Below are positions 43,659-52,174 of a DNA stretch of 64,000 nucleotides, piece by piece (position 1 is the first letter of the stretch; each line of letters opens with the position of its first letter). The translations under genes were made by a program, and so were the position numbers. The notes under the pieces are model-generated. The model made no database searches. It was given only the letters and a program-made list of their open reading frames with translations, and had not been told where the DNA came from. The stretch is from Planococcus maitriensis (GTDB taxonomy: Bacteria; Bacillota; Bacilli; Bacillales_A; Planococcaceae): positions 113,827-177,826 of the forward strand of contig NZ_QLZQ01000006.1 in the NCBI RefSeq assembly GCF_003289925.1. Reading direction: 5' to 3'.

Positions 43659-44714
43659 TTGTCAATGATCAAACAATACGGATGGAATGAATCATTCGAA
43701 CAAGCATTGCCGGACCAGAAACTGCCGGGACGTGTCATTCTCGAGCATAAGAGCGGTTACCGTGTCATGACCGATTTCGGTGAATGGCCGGCTACTTTAT
43801 CCGGAAATTACCGCCATAGCCACAGCCGCGATGAATTTCCAAGTGTCGGCGACTGGGTGGCGCTGGAACAAATGCCCGGAGAAGACAAAGGCATCATCCA
43901 CCAGCTGCTGCCGAGAACGTCGCACTTCACCCGGAAAGCGGCCGGGGAAACGTCCGAAATACAGACCATCGCCGTCAATCTCGACTACGTCTTCCTTGTC
44001 ATGTCGCTCAATCACGATTTTAATGTCCGCCGCCTTGAACGTTATATGGTCGCCGCTTGGGATTCAGGCGCCATGCCGGTCGTCGTGTTAACGAAAAGCG
44101 ACCAATGCGTTGACCCTGCCATTTACTTGAAAGAGGTCGCCGCTGCCGCATTCGGCATCGATGTGTTTGCCGTTTCGGCTTTGACTGGTGCCGGCATGGA
44201 TGCCTTCAATCGCTATTTGACTGTGGGCAAGACCGGCGCTCTGCTCGGCTCTTCGGGTGTCGGGAAATCCTCGCTCATCAATGCGCTGACCCACAGCGAC
44301 AAAATGGCGGTGCAGGACATCCGCGAAGACGACAGCAAAGGCCGCCACACGACGACGCACCGCGAACTGGTGCTGCTGCCGGGCGGCGGTTTATTGATCG
44401 ACACGCCGGGCATGCGCGAATTCCAGCTTGCCGATTCCGCCGATGGGCTTGAGTCGAGCTTCCAGGACATCACGAGCCTTGCTGCCGAATGCCGTTTCCG
44501 AGATTGCAGCCACCAGCAGGAACCGGGCTGCCGCATTCAATCCGCACTCGCCTCCGGCGAATTGCCTGAAGAGCGCTATGCGAGTTATTTAAAATTGCTG
44601 CGTGAACTCGACTATATCGAACGGAAAAGCGATCTCGCCAAACAACAGGCAGAACGCGCGGTATGGAAACAGCGCACAAAAGAATCGCGCAGCCGCCCCG
44701 TCAAGAAAAGATAA
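43659..44714 (+). CDS. RsgA-like ribosome-associated GTPase (second-copy type)
   Basis: Circularly permuted GTPase of 351 aa. The order G4-G5-G1-G2-G3 is seen: VVLTKSDQ (G4), SALTG (G5), LLGSSGVGKSSLINAL (G1), GRHTTTHRELVLLPGGG (G2) and IDTPGMREF (G3). An N-terminal OB-fold (VILEHKSGYRVMTDFGEWPA; FPSVGDWVALE) and a C-terminal zinc motif (CRFRDCSHQQEPGC) complete the RsgA plan. It is longer than housekeeping RsgA (about 290-300 aa), stands outside the usual prkC-rpe-thiN setting and ends in a basic tail, so it is probably a paralogue. The start is TTG 43659, eight bases after AGGAGG. RsgA acts on the 30S decoding region; control by a leader attenuator suggests induction when ribosomes stall. 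Confidence 0.88.
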   Translation: MSMIKQYGWNESFEQALPDQKLPGRVILEHKSGYRVMTDFGEWPATLSGNYRHSHSRDEFPSVGDWVALEQMPGEDKGIIHQLLPRTSHFTRKAAGETSEIQTIAVNLDYVFLVMSLNHDFNVRRLERYMVAAWDSGAMPVVVLTKSDQCVDPAIYLKEVAAAAFGIDVFAVSALTGAGMDAFNRYLTVGKTGALLGSSGVGKSSLINALTHSDKMAVQDIREDDSKGRHTTTHRELVLLPGGGLLIDTPGMREFQLADSADGLESSFQDITSLAAECRFRDCSHQQEPGCRIQSALASGELPEERYASYLKLLRELDYIERKSDLAKQQAERAVWKQRTKESRSRPVKKR

Positions 44715-44750
44715 AAGACTGCCGGATGGAAAATCCGGCAGTCTTTTTCA
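44713..44750. terminator. Bidirectional terminator between the GTPase and the yhcZ-type gene
   Basis: AAAAGACTGCCGGAT (44713-44727) pairs with ATCCGGCAGTCTTTT (44733-44747), then TT. Confidence 0.9.
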
Positions 44751-44757
44751 ATTCTCT

Positions 44758-45393
44758 TTAATTGGCGTATTCTGTCAGGCCGTGTTTAACCGCATAAAGT
44801 GCCGCTTGCGTCCGGTCCTGGACTTCGAGTTTGATGAAGATATTGGAAATATGGGTTTTCACCGTCTTCTCCGTCACGAACAAAGCAGACGCTACTTCCC
44901 GGTTGCTTTTCCCTTTGGTCAACTCGGCGAGCACTTCCGCTTCCCGAGGCGTTAAAGGATGAAGGATGTGTGGCGGCGGGTCTTCCGGCGCTTTCGCCAA
45001 TTCCGACGAAGCTTTCGGATGCAGTGTGTTCTCCCCGCGCATCAAGCTGCGCAGCGATTCGACCAATTCATCCGGCTCGATATCTTTCAGCTGATAGCCT
45101 GCCGCTCCTGCTTCAATCGCCGGAAGGATATGGTCGCGGTCGGAAAAGCTCGTGAGCATCAACACAATGATATCCGGATAGGACTCCTTGATTTTCCGGG
45201 TTGCCTGGATCCCGTCCATTTCCGGCATGACCAGATCCATCAAGACGATATCCGGCTGCAGCTCGCCAACCATCCTGACGGCTTCTACACCGTTTGCAGC
45301 TTCCCCGACCACTTCAATGTCTTTTTGGGTTTTCAGGAAAAACAGCAGGCCTCTTCTTACTACGTGATGATCATCCGCAATCAATACTCTCAT
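44758..45393 (-). CDS. yhcZ: NarL/LuxR-family response regulator (YhcZ type)
   Basis: Response regulator of 211 aa. Receiver domain: MRVLIADDHHVVRRGLLFFL, phosphoacceptor Asp in DIVLMDLVMPEMDG (about residue 54), Lys in YQLKDIEPDELV. LuxR-type helix-turn-helix: PLTPREAEVLAELTKGKSNREVASALFVTEKTVKTHISNI (given here in parts LTPREAEVLAEL and SNREVASALFVTEKTVKTHI). It follows the kinase gene by 12 bases. Homologues are B. subtilis YhcZ and staphylococcal AirR. Targets are not visible here. Confidence 0.88.
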   Translation of the reverse strand: MRVLIADDHHVVRRGLLFFLKTQKDIEVVGEAANGVEAVRMVGELQPDIVLMDLVMPEMDGIQATRKIKESYPDIIVLMLTSFSDRDHILPAIEAGAAGYQLKDIEPDELVESLRSLMRGENTLHPKASSELAKAPEDPPPHILHPLTPREAEVLAELTKGKSNREVASALFVTEKTVKTHISNIFIKLEVQDRTQAALYAVKHGLTEYAN

Positions 45394-45405
45394 CTTGCCA
45401 CTCCT

Positions 45406-46515
45406 TTAATACGGAATCCGTACCAGGATTTCCGTTCCTTTGCTTAATTCACTCGACCAGTCAGCCGTGCCGCCTTCCGCTTTCGCCCGGTCGCGGATGC
45501 TCTGTATACCGATCGACGGGATTGCGCCGTGTGCAGGGGAAAAACCGAGTCCTTCATCTTTGATGACCAATAAGACATCTGTCGGTGTAATTGTCACGTA
45601 GATTTGGGCAGCGCTTGTGCCCGCATGCTTGCGCACATTATTCAGTGCTTCCTGTGCAATGCGGAATAAAGTCTCTTCCGTTCGTGACGGCAATTGGATC
45701 ACGCCGGACACTTTCGTTTCCATCGCGAGGCCGAGCATTTCCCCGTACGCTTTGATGGCGTCGATCAAGCCGCTCTCCAGCCCTTTCGGCCGCAATTGCC
45801 AAATCAGCGCCCTCATTTCGTTGAGCGCTTCCTGGCTGAGATGCTGGATGTCGCGGAATGTGCTTTTTTGCGCTTCGTCTTCCGCCATTTCGATGCCGCC
45901 CCTCGCCGTCAAGGTGACCGAGAACAACAGCTGATTGACGGAATCGTGCAAATCCCGCGCAAGTCTGTTGCGCTCTTTGACGAGCGCTAATTCCTGTTCC
46001 TGCTTGGTCAGGACGATGCGTTTGATAGCGGAGCCAATTTGGAAAGCGACCGATTCCAATAAAGCCAGTTCGTCTTTTGAAAAGCGCACCGTATCGGCCG
46101 CAGCGATATTGAGCAAACCGAATTTTTCCTTGCCGGATTGTAACGGCACGGTCGCGTGATGCGAGATATTGCCGGTTTTGCCATGTGCCGCTTTGGCGTT
46201 TTCGATGCGCTGGCAGGCGATGATGTTCGACGCCTTTTCCAAATCGCCGTCATGGTAGCGCTTGACGCACCAGCAGCCGCCTTTCGTCAAATGGCGGCAA
46301 TCCCGCTCCTCGAGCGCATCCGGCAAATTGGCTTGTGCTACAAGCCTATGCTTGCCTTTTTCATCAATGAAAAAGATCCATGCTGTTTCGAAATTGGAGT
46401 TTTGCAGCAGCTTATCGATCGCACCGCCGAGCATGCGCTCCATATTCGTTTCTTCGTTCAACAATTCCGCGATCTCTTTCAATAAGATGACGTCCGAATG
46501 CTGTTCAGGCACCAT
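45406..46515 (-). CDS. yhcY: GAF-domain sensor histidine kinase (YhcY / AirS type)
   Basis: Soluble kinase of 369 aa; ATG 46515 follows AGGAGG by nine bases and an upstream extension is discarded. A GAF domain (about residues 20-165) precedes a HisKA_3 dimerisation domain (RNRLARDLHDSVNQLLFSV, His in DLHDSV) and an ATPase domain (RIAQEALNNVRKHAGT; DEGLGF; GIQSIRDRAKAEGG). The GAF domain has four clustered Cys in DCRHLTKGGCWCVKRY and IIACQRIENA. Staphylococcal AirS (YhcS) uses Cys residues in this region to hold a redox-sensitive Fe-S cluster, so oxygen or redox sensing is a fair inference. No TM segment. Confidence 0.87.
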   Translation of the reverse strand: MVPEQHSDVILLKEIAELLNEETNMERMLGGAIDKLLQNSNFETAWIFFIDEKGKHRLVAQANLPDALEERDCRHLTKGGCWCVKRYHDGDLEKASNIIACQRIENAKAAHGKTGNISHHATVPLQSGKEKFGLLNIAAADTVRFSKDELALLESVAFQIGSAIKRIVLTKQEQELALVKERNRLARDLHDSVNQLLFSVTLTARGGIEMAEDEAQKSTFRDIQHLSQEALNEMRALIWQLRPKGLESGLIDAIKAYGEMLGLAMETKVSGVIQLPSRTEETLFRIAQEALNNVRKHAGTSAAQIYVTITPTDVLLVIKDEGLGFSPAHGAIPSIGIQSIRDRAKAEGGTADWSSELSKGTEILVRIPY

Positions 46516-46581
46516 GGGCTGATCCCTCCTAGTTGCTATTGTAACGATATGAACCGGCGCTTGCCTCATTCTTTCGAATGA

Positions 46582-46607
46582 AAAAGCTCCCTCTATGGGG
46601 AGCTTTT
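46582..46607 (-). terminator. Terminator downstream of repeat B (pgcA transcript)
   Basis: AAAAGCTCCC and GGGAGCTTTT form a 10 bp stem; on the minus strand TTTTTC follows. It lies 29 bases beyond the end of repeat copy B and before the yhcY promoter region. Confidence 0.8.
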
Positions 46608-46636
46608 CAAGTTGTCGTGAAAAGTAAGAAGTCGTA

Positions 46637-46816
46637 TTTTCCGAAGCTTATCGCTCGCTTTCCGTGGGGCGGGAATCGAGCCTCCCCGGCTTGCTCCACT
46701 TTCGCTATGCTCAAGCGTCGCAAATGAATGAACTCAGCGAAGCTTGGCTCATTCATTCCCTGCGGGGTCTCTTAAACCCGCTAATCTCACAGGAGTCGAG
46801 CAAACGCTTCTCCAAA
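46637..46816 (-). repeat. Structured intergenic repeat, copy B (3' of phosphoglucomutase)
   Basis: Reverse-complement relative of 15449-15644, and in the same sense as its upstream gene. Conserved helices: GCGGG/CCCGC, AATGAATGA/TTCATTCATT, and GCTTG/CAAGC (46689-46693 with 46712-46716) where copy A has TGCTC/GAGCA, a compensated change. The remaining gap bases 46817-46888 show no gene. No transposase or obvious target duplication. Confidence 0.85.
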
Positions 46817-46888
46817 TACTCAGCCAGTCCATTGATTTTAAATTAGTGAAAGGTGAGCACTTTTTTGATTATAGTATATTAAAGTTTT

Positions 46889-48589
46889 TTAGCGGTTCGC
46901 AACGATGTCGAGAAATGATTCTTTCAATAGTTCGAGCTTTTCGTCGCTTTCCTGCTGGGTGGTGGCTTTGACGCCGAAATAGTATTTCACTTTCGGCTCG
47001 GTGCCGCTTGGGCGCACACAGACCCACGAACCATCCGACAGGAAGTATTTCAGGACATTCGATTTCGGCAAGACGATCGCTTCGCTCGTCCCCATGTCGA
47101 CCAATGTCCGTGTCCGGCTGTCATAGTCTTCGATTTTTTCGACCGTGATGCCGGCAATGGATTGCGGCGGCGCCGCGCGCAAGCCGTCAAGGAGCTGGGT
47201 GATTTCGCGTGCCCCTTCGATGCCTTTTTTCGTTACCGAAACGAGCAATTCCCGGTAGAAACCGTGGCGTTCATACAATTCATTCAATACGCCGTACAGG
47301 TTCTTGCCTTGTTTCTTATAGAAGGCAGCAGCTTCGACCAATAGCAATGTCGCTTGCACGGCGTCTTTATCGCGTGCAAAGTCGCGAATCAGGTAGCCGT
47401 AGCTTTCTTCGTAGCCGAACAGGAACGCAAATTCATGCTGTGCATCGTTTTCACGCAATTTCTCGCCGATGAATTTAAAGCCCGTCAAGACGTCTTCGCT
47501 CTCTACGCCGTAGCTCCGCGCGACCGCTTCCCCGAATCCGGAAGTGACGATAGTCTTGAAAATACGCCCGTTTTCCGGCAATGTGCCTTTTGATTTTTTC
47601 TGGCTCAATAAATATTCCAGCAAGATGCCGCCGGTTTGGTTGCCGGTCAGTAATTCGTATTGCGTACCGGTCCAAACAGCTGCCCCGACGCGGTCACCGT
47701 CCGGGTCGATGGCAATCAATAAGTCTGCGGTCTGTTCTTCACCGTATTTTCGGGCCAGGTCGAATGCCGATGATTCTTCCGGGTTCGGGGATTCCACCGT
47801 CGGGAATTCACCGTCCGGCAACATTTGTTCTTCGACGTAGCTGACGCCGCTATAACCTGCTTTGTCAAAAACCCGGCGAACGGTCGCCCCTGATGCCCCG
47901 TGGAGCGGGGTAAAGACGACGCTGATCGGCTCGACGCTTGTTTCCTGCACCATCAACACCTGGTCGATGTAGGCTCGGTCGAGCTCCTCACCGAGAATTT
48001 CCAATAAGGAGGAGTCGTACTCTTCATTTTCGATTGCCAGTTCATCTTCCACACGGCTGACAAACCCGATGACTTGATCCGCCGCTTCCAAATCCAATTG
48101 CGCGCCGTCTTCGCCGTATACTTTATAGCCATTGTATTCAGGCGGATTGTGGCTCGCAGTGATGACGATGCCCATGAACGCATTCAATTCACGCACTGAA
48201 AATGACAATTGCGGTGTCGTGCGCGGAGATTCATACACATAGGCACGGATGCCTGCAGCCGCAAATGTACGTGCCGCTTCTTCGGCAAACTCCGGCGACA
48301 TGCGGCGGCTGTCGAATGCGATCGCCACTCCGCGTTTCATCGCTTCTTCCCCGAAGCTTTCGATGTAATCGGCAATGCCTTTCGACGCTTTCCGGACTGT
48401 GTAGACGTTCATGCGGTTCGTGCCCGGGCCGATTTCACCGCGCATCCCGCCCGTCCCGAATACCAAGTCCTGATAGAACGCATCTTCCGCCAATTGTTCA
48501 TCTTCCGCTAGTAATTGCAGTTGTTGTTTTGTGTTCGCATCCAACCCCTCATATCCGAGCCATTTTTGCATTCGCTGTTTCCATGTCAT
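46889..48589 (-). CDS. pgcA: Phosphoglucomutase / phosphomannomutase
   Basis: Alpha-D-phosphohexomutase of 566 aa that interconverts glucose-1-P and glucose-6-P for wall polymer and glycolipid synthesis. ATG 48589 (MTWKQRMQKWLGYEG) follows GGAGGGAT. Motifs: the phosphoserine loop ITASHNPPEYNGYKVYG (Ser near residue 147), metal loop AIDPDGDRVGAAV, sugar-binding loop FGYEESYGYL and phosphate-binding loop RPSGTEPKVKYYF. Length and loops match B. subtilis PgcA. Its transcript probably extends through repeat B to the terminator at 46582. Confidence 0.93.
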   Translation of the reverse strand: MTWKQRMQKWLGYEGLDANTKQQLQLLAEDEQLAEDAFYQDLVFGTGGMRGEIGPGTNRMNVYTVRKASKGIADYIESFGEEAMKRGVAIAFDSRRMSPEFAEEAARTFAAAGIRAYVYESPRTTPQLSFSVRELNAFMGIVITASHNPPEYNGYKVYGEDGAQLDLEAADQVIGFVSRVEDELAIENEEYDSSLLEILGEELDRAYIDQVLMVQETSVEPISVVFTPLHGASGATVRRVFDKAGYSGVSYVEEQMLPDGEFPTVESPNPEESSAFDLARKYGEEQTADLLIAIDPDGDRVGAAVWTGTQYELLTGNQTGGILLEYLLSQKKSKGTLPENGRIFKTIVTSGFGEAVARSYGVESEDVLTGFKFIGEKLRENDAQHEFAFLFGYEESYGYLIRDFARDKDAVQATLLLVEAAAFYKKQGKNLYGVLNELYERHGFYRELLVSVTKKGIEGAREITQLLDGLRAAPPQSIAGITVEKIEDYDSRTRTLVDMGTSEAIVLPKSNVLKYFLSDGSWVCVRPSGTEPKVKYYFGVKATTQQESDEKLELLKESFLDIVANR

Positions 48590-48632
48590 GGTCCATCCCT
48601 CCAATTACTTATCAGTTTACCAAATTTTCCGC

Positions 48633-48658
48633 AAAAAAACCGCCCCGATTCGGAGCGG
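48633..48658 (-). terminator. Intrinsic terminator after yhcX
   Basis: On the minus strand CCGCTCCG and CGGGGCGG form a stem (one G-U) around AAT, then TTTTTTT. Confidence 0.85.
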
Positions 48659-48664
48659 CTGGAG

Positions 48665-50209
48665 TTAATCTTGTTTGTATTCGACGCGGTATACGTCGTG
48701 GCGGCGGTCCTTCAATTGCTTGACGGTGCCGTCCTGGCGCTGGCGTCTGAGGATTTCAAGGTCGACATCCCCGATCAAGACCATTTCCAGGTTCGGGTTG
48801 GTCTCCCCGACGATGCCATCGCGTGCGAATTCGAAATCGCTTGGCGCGAAGATGCCGGACTGGGCATACTGGATGTCCATGTTTTCTGTTTGCGGCAAGT
48901 TTCCGACCGTTCCGGAAATGACTGTGTAGATCTGGTTCTCGACAGCGCGCGCTTGTGCACAGTAACGCACGCGTAAATAGCCTTGGCGGTCTTCTGTACA
49001 GAACGGCGAGAAAATGATGTTGGCGCCCATATCGGTTGCGATGCGGGCCAGTTCCGGAAACTCGATATCGTAGCAGATCTGGATGGCGATCTTGCCGCAA
49101 TCCGTATCGAAGACGCGGACCGAGTCCCCTGCCGAGATGCCCCACCATTTGCGCTCGTTCGGCGTGATGTGGATCTTGTATTGCTTATCGATTGAGCCGT
49201 CGCGACGGAACAAATACGCGATATTGTAAATCTCGTCGTCCTCTTCCTTGACGAAATGCGACCCGCCGATGATGTTGACGTTATAGCGCACGGCAAGGTC
49301 CGTGAACAGCTCGATGTATTGTGGCGTGAACTCCGTCAGCTTGCGCACGGCCTGGCTCGGCGATGGTTCATTCAGGAACGACATCAATTGAGTCGTGAAG
49401 ATTTCCGGGAACACGACAAAATCCGAATGCGCGTCAGATGCCACGTCGACAAAGTACTCGACCTGGTTCGCTAAATCGTCGAATGAATTGATGGCACGCA
49501 TCAAATACTGGACCACGCAGATCCGCACAGGCAAGCTCGTCTTGAAATGGCGCTTCGAGATCGGTTTGTAATCGACATTGTTCCATTCCATGAGCGTCGC
49601 GTATTTGCCCGATGCTTTATCGTCCTTCAAATAGCCGGGGTTGATGCGCATCAGCTGGAAGCCGTTCATCAGTTGGAACGTCAATACCGGATCATAGATT
49701 TTATGGCGCGATACCGCATCTACGTATTCACGCGGCGACATTTCGTCTGCGTATTTATGGTAGTTCGGGATGCGTCCCCCGATGATGATCGACTTCAAAT
49801 TCAGTTCACGCGCGAGTTCCTTGCGCGCTTCATACAGACGCTGCCCGACTTGCATGCGGCGATATTCGGGATGCACCATGACCTCGATGCCGTACATATT
49901 ATAGCCGTCCTGATTATGGTTCGTTATATAGCCGCCGTCCGTGACATCGTCCCACGTATGGCGGTCGTCATATTCATCGAAATTGATCAATAGGCTCGAG
50001 CAGGAGCCGATCACTTTGCCGTCAAGTTCCGCAACGATCTGCCCTTGTGCAAAAACGCCTAAATGGCTTCTGAGCTGTTCTTCTTTCCAAGGTTCCATGC
50101 CCGGAAAGCAAAGCTGCTGCATTTCCAGAATGGCAGGTATATCAGCATAGCTCATCTCACGGATGATCATGCTTTTTTCAAAATGGGATAAATCGAATTG
50201 TTCTGCCAC
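48665..50209 (-). CDS. yhcX: GNAT-nitrilase fusion protein YhcX
   Basis: Two-domain protein of 514 aa, the same size as B. subtilis YhcX. The start is GTG 50209 nine bases after AAGGAG. Residues about 15-200 are a GNAT acetyltransferase fold (GIEVMVHPEYRRMQVGQRLYE). From about 225 a nitrilase-superfamily domain shows the Glu-Lys-Cys triad: FVVFPEIFTTQ, QYKIHITPNERKWW and IQICYDIEFPELARI. Carbon-nitrogen hydrolase activity on an unknown amide is expected, possibly coupled to acetylation or metabolite repair. Confidence 0.92.
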   Translation of the reverse strand: MAEQFDLSHFEKSMIIREMSYADIPAILEMQQLCFPGMEPWKEEQLRSHLGVFAQGQIVAELDGKVIGSCSSLLINFDEYDDRHTWDDVTDGGYITNHNQDGYNMYGIEVMVHPEYRRMQVGQRLYEARKELARELNLKSIIIGGRIPNYHKYADEMSPREYVDAVSRHKIYDPVLTFQLMNGFQLMRINPGYLKDDKASGKYATLMEWNNVDYKPISKRHFKTSLPVRICVVQYLMRAINSFDDLANQVEYFVDVASDAHSDFVVFPEIFTTQLMSFLNEPSPSQAVRKLTEFTPQYIELFTDLAVRYNVNIIGGSHFVKEEDDEIYNIAYLFRRDGSIDKQYKIHITPNERKWWGISAGDSVRVFDTDCGKIAIQICYDIEFPELARIATDMGANIIFSPFCTEDRQGYLRVRYCAQARAVENQIYTVISGTVGNLPQTENMDIQYAQSGIFAPSDFEFARDGIVGETNPNLEMVLIGDVDLEILRRQRQDGTVKQLKDRRHDVYRVEYKQD

Positions 50210-50341
50210 GTTACCGCGCTCCTTCACAAAAGTTTCAAAGTTAATTATAGCCCATCCGCCCGGTTGTTGATATTATTTTACTTGTATGGTGTTAAGAATT
50301 ATACTTCAAAAGGAAAGCTTTCCGGAAAAGAGGGACAAAAG

Positions 50342-50767
50342 ATGACAAAGCGTCAAGAAAACAGTTTGCTGTTCATGTGGGCGGTGTCCCTGATTGCGAC
50401 ACTTGGCTCGCTGTATTTTTCCCAAGTGCGCGGCTACATCCCCTGTGAACTGTGCTGGGTGCAGCGCATCTTCATGTACCCCCTCGTCTTGGTGCTCGGC
50501 GTTGCCTATGTGCAGAAAAACCCGCACATCGCATTGACTTCTCTCGTATTGTCCGTTGTCGGCGGCTCTGTTTCGCTGTATCATTACGGTATACAGAAAC
50601 TTAAGTTTTTGTCCGATTCCGCACCGTCATGCGGACAAGTCCCTTGTACAGGGGAATATATCAATTACCTCGGATTCATCACCATCCCGTTTCTCGCACT
50701 CATCGCATTCGCCTTGATTGCAGGAACCAGTGTTTATCTGTGGAAATCATTGAAGGAGGAACAATAA
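50342..50767 (+). CDS. bdbC: Disulfide bond formation protein BdbC (DsbB family)
   Basis: Quinone-linked thiol oxidase of 141 aa with four TM helices. ATG 50342 follows AAAGAGGGAC. The first external loop holds CELCWVQRIFMYP (CxxC) and the second CGQVPCTGEYINYLGF, the two Cys pairs of DsbB. It reoxidises an extracytoplasmic thioredoxin-like partner, probably the product of the next gene one base downstream. Confidence 0.93.
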   Translation: MTKRQENSLLFMWAVSLIATLGSLYFSQVRGYIPCELCWVQRIFMYPLVLVLGVAYVQKNPHIALTSLVLSVVGGSVSLYHYGIQKLKFLSDSAPSCGQVPCTGEYINYLGFITIPFLALIAFALIAGTSVYLWKSLKEEQ

Positions 50768-50768
50768 G

Positions 50769-51239
50769 ATGAAAAAACTGCTGATTATCGCAGGTGTTGT
50801 TCTTGCCATCTTTGCTTTGATCGTCTTTTTGACCAATCAATCGCAGGGTGAAAAACTGGCAGACAACCCATACGGCACGGACGATTTGAACCCTGCCACC
50901 ATCGATCAGCTCGATGATGAGAACTACCAGAATATCGCATTGCCGGATGAAGTGAACGAGCAAATCCAAAGCGGCGATCCGACCACTGTCTATTTCTTCA
51001 GCCCGACATGCCAGTACTGCCAGCAAACGACTCCGGTCTTGATGCCGGTCGCAGACGACATGGATGTTGAGGTGCTTCAATACAACCTGCTCGAATTCGA
51101 GCAAGGCTGGGCCGATTATGCGCTGGAAGCGACACCGACACTTGTCCATTATGAAAACGGGCAGGAAGTCGCACGCTGGACAGGCGCGCAGCCAAAAGAG
51201 AATATCGAACAATTTTTCCAGGAAGTCGTGAAAAAATAA
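50769..51239 (+). CDS. Membrane-anchored thioredoxin-like protein
   Basis: Protein of 156 aa. Residues 4-21 (LLIIAGVVLAIFALIVFL) form a signal anchor; the rest is an extracytoplasmic thioredoxin fold with the active site FFSPTCQYCQQTTPVL (CQYC, about residue 77-80) and the cis-Pro in LEATPTLVHY. It is encoded one base after bdbC and is the probable substrate oxidised by it, the role played by BdbA/BdbD in B. subtilis, though it lacks the helical insert of BdbD. It could also serve reduction in cytochrome maturation. Confidence 0.85.
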   Translation: MKKLLIIAGVVLAIFALIVFLTNQSQGEKLADNPYGTDDLNPATIDQLDDENYQNIALPDEVNEQIQSGDPTTVYFFSPTCQYCQQTTPVLMPVADDMDVEVLQYNLLEFEQGWADYALEATPTLVHYENGQEVARWTGAQPKENIEQFFQEVVKK

Positions 51240-51243
51240 ACTG

Positions 51244-51280
51244 AAACGGGATCATGTGCCGCGCGCATGATCCCGTTTTT
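51244..51280 (+). terminator. Intrinsic terminator after the bdbC unit
   Basis: AAACGGGATCATG (51244-51256) pairs with CATGATCCCGTTT (51266-51278), then TT. Confidence 0.92.
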
Positions 51281-51295
51281 ATGGAGGACTGCAAA

Positions 51296-52138
51296 ATGAA
51301 TTGGACATATCAAATTCCGGAACAGGGCATGACCGTCACGGACTTATTGAAGAACGAATGGGGCCTCGGTAAAAAGACCGTGCACGAGCTGCGCATGGCA
51401 AAAGGCGTCCGCCTGGCCGATGGCACGGAGCCGCGTTGGCAGGAACCGCTCGACAAAGGGACGGAGCTGACTGTGACCATTCCAGCAGCCGAGTCGCCGT
51501 ATCGCGCGAATCCGTCGATCAAACCCGAAATTCTATTTGAAGACGAGCATTTCATCATCGCCAATAAACCAAAAGGGCTCGCCACCCATCCAAACGATAA
51601 CCAGCAGGACGATACATTCATCAATGGCTTGATCGCCTATGTCCAGCAATCCGGCGGTGCCTATATCGAACACATCCACCGGCTCGACCAGGGCACTTCC
51701 GGCGTATTGCTGCTGGCCAAACATCCGGTCGCCAAAAACGTCATGGACCGGATGGTCGAACAAAAGCTGGTGCAGCGTGAATACGAAGCGCTCGTCAAAG
51801 GCCTTGTCCGCGGGCAATCCGGGACGCTCGACTTCCCGCTCGGACGCGACCGCCACCATGCGACGCGCCGCCGCGTATCGCCGAACGGGCAAGGCGCCGT
51901 CACCCATTACCGGGTCATCAACCGTGCAGATGGCCGCTCCTTGCTCCATTTGACTTTGGAGACCGGGCGCACCCATCAAATCCGCGCCCATCTGTCCCAC
52001 GTCAAGCACCCGATCATCGGTGATGAATTGTACGGAGGCCCGCCGACTGAAGACGGCGAATACTTCCTGCACGCTTTCCGCATCGCCTTTAAACACCCGT
52101 TTACCGGGCAGCAAATCGATATCGAAGCAAAACAATAG
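51296..52138 (+). CDS. RluA-family RNA pseudouridine synthase (YhcT-like)
   Basis: Enzyme of 280 aa. ATG 51296 is eight bases after GGAGG. A degenerate S4-like N-terminal part (LKNEWGLGKKTVHELRMAKG) leads to the catalytic domain with the Asp in HIHRLDQGTSGVLLLAK, then ALVKGLVRGQSGTLDFPLGRD, and LETGRTHQIRAHLSHVKHPI. RluA-type enzymes make pseudouridine in rRNA or tRNA; the site cannot be inferred. In B. subtilis yhcT is the paralogue in this neighbourhood. Confidence 0.9.
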   Translation: MNWTYQIPEQGMTVTDLLKNEWGLGKKTVHELRMAKGVRLADGTEPRWQEPLDKGTELTVTIPAAESPYRANPSIKPEILFEDEHFIIANKPKGLATHPNDNQQDDTFINGLIAYVQQSGGAYIEHIHRLDQGTSGVLLLAKHPVAKNVMDRMVEQKLVQREYEALVKGLVRGQSGTLDFPLGRDRHHATRRRVSPNGQGAVTHYRVINRADGRSLLHLTLETGRTHQIRAHLSHVKHPIIGDELYGGPPTEDGEYFLHAFRIAFKHPFTGQQIDIEAKQ

Positions 52139-52140
52139 CA

Positions 52141-52173
52141 AAAAGCCGGCGAAGCGCTTCGCCGGCCTTTTTC
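52141..52173. terminator. Bidirectional terminator, 22-base perfect palindrome
   Basis: GCCGGCGAAGC (52146-52156) pairs with GCTTCGCCGGC (52157-52167), with A and T runs outside; it serves both convergent genes. Confidence 0.9.
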
Positions 52174-52174
52174 A

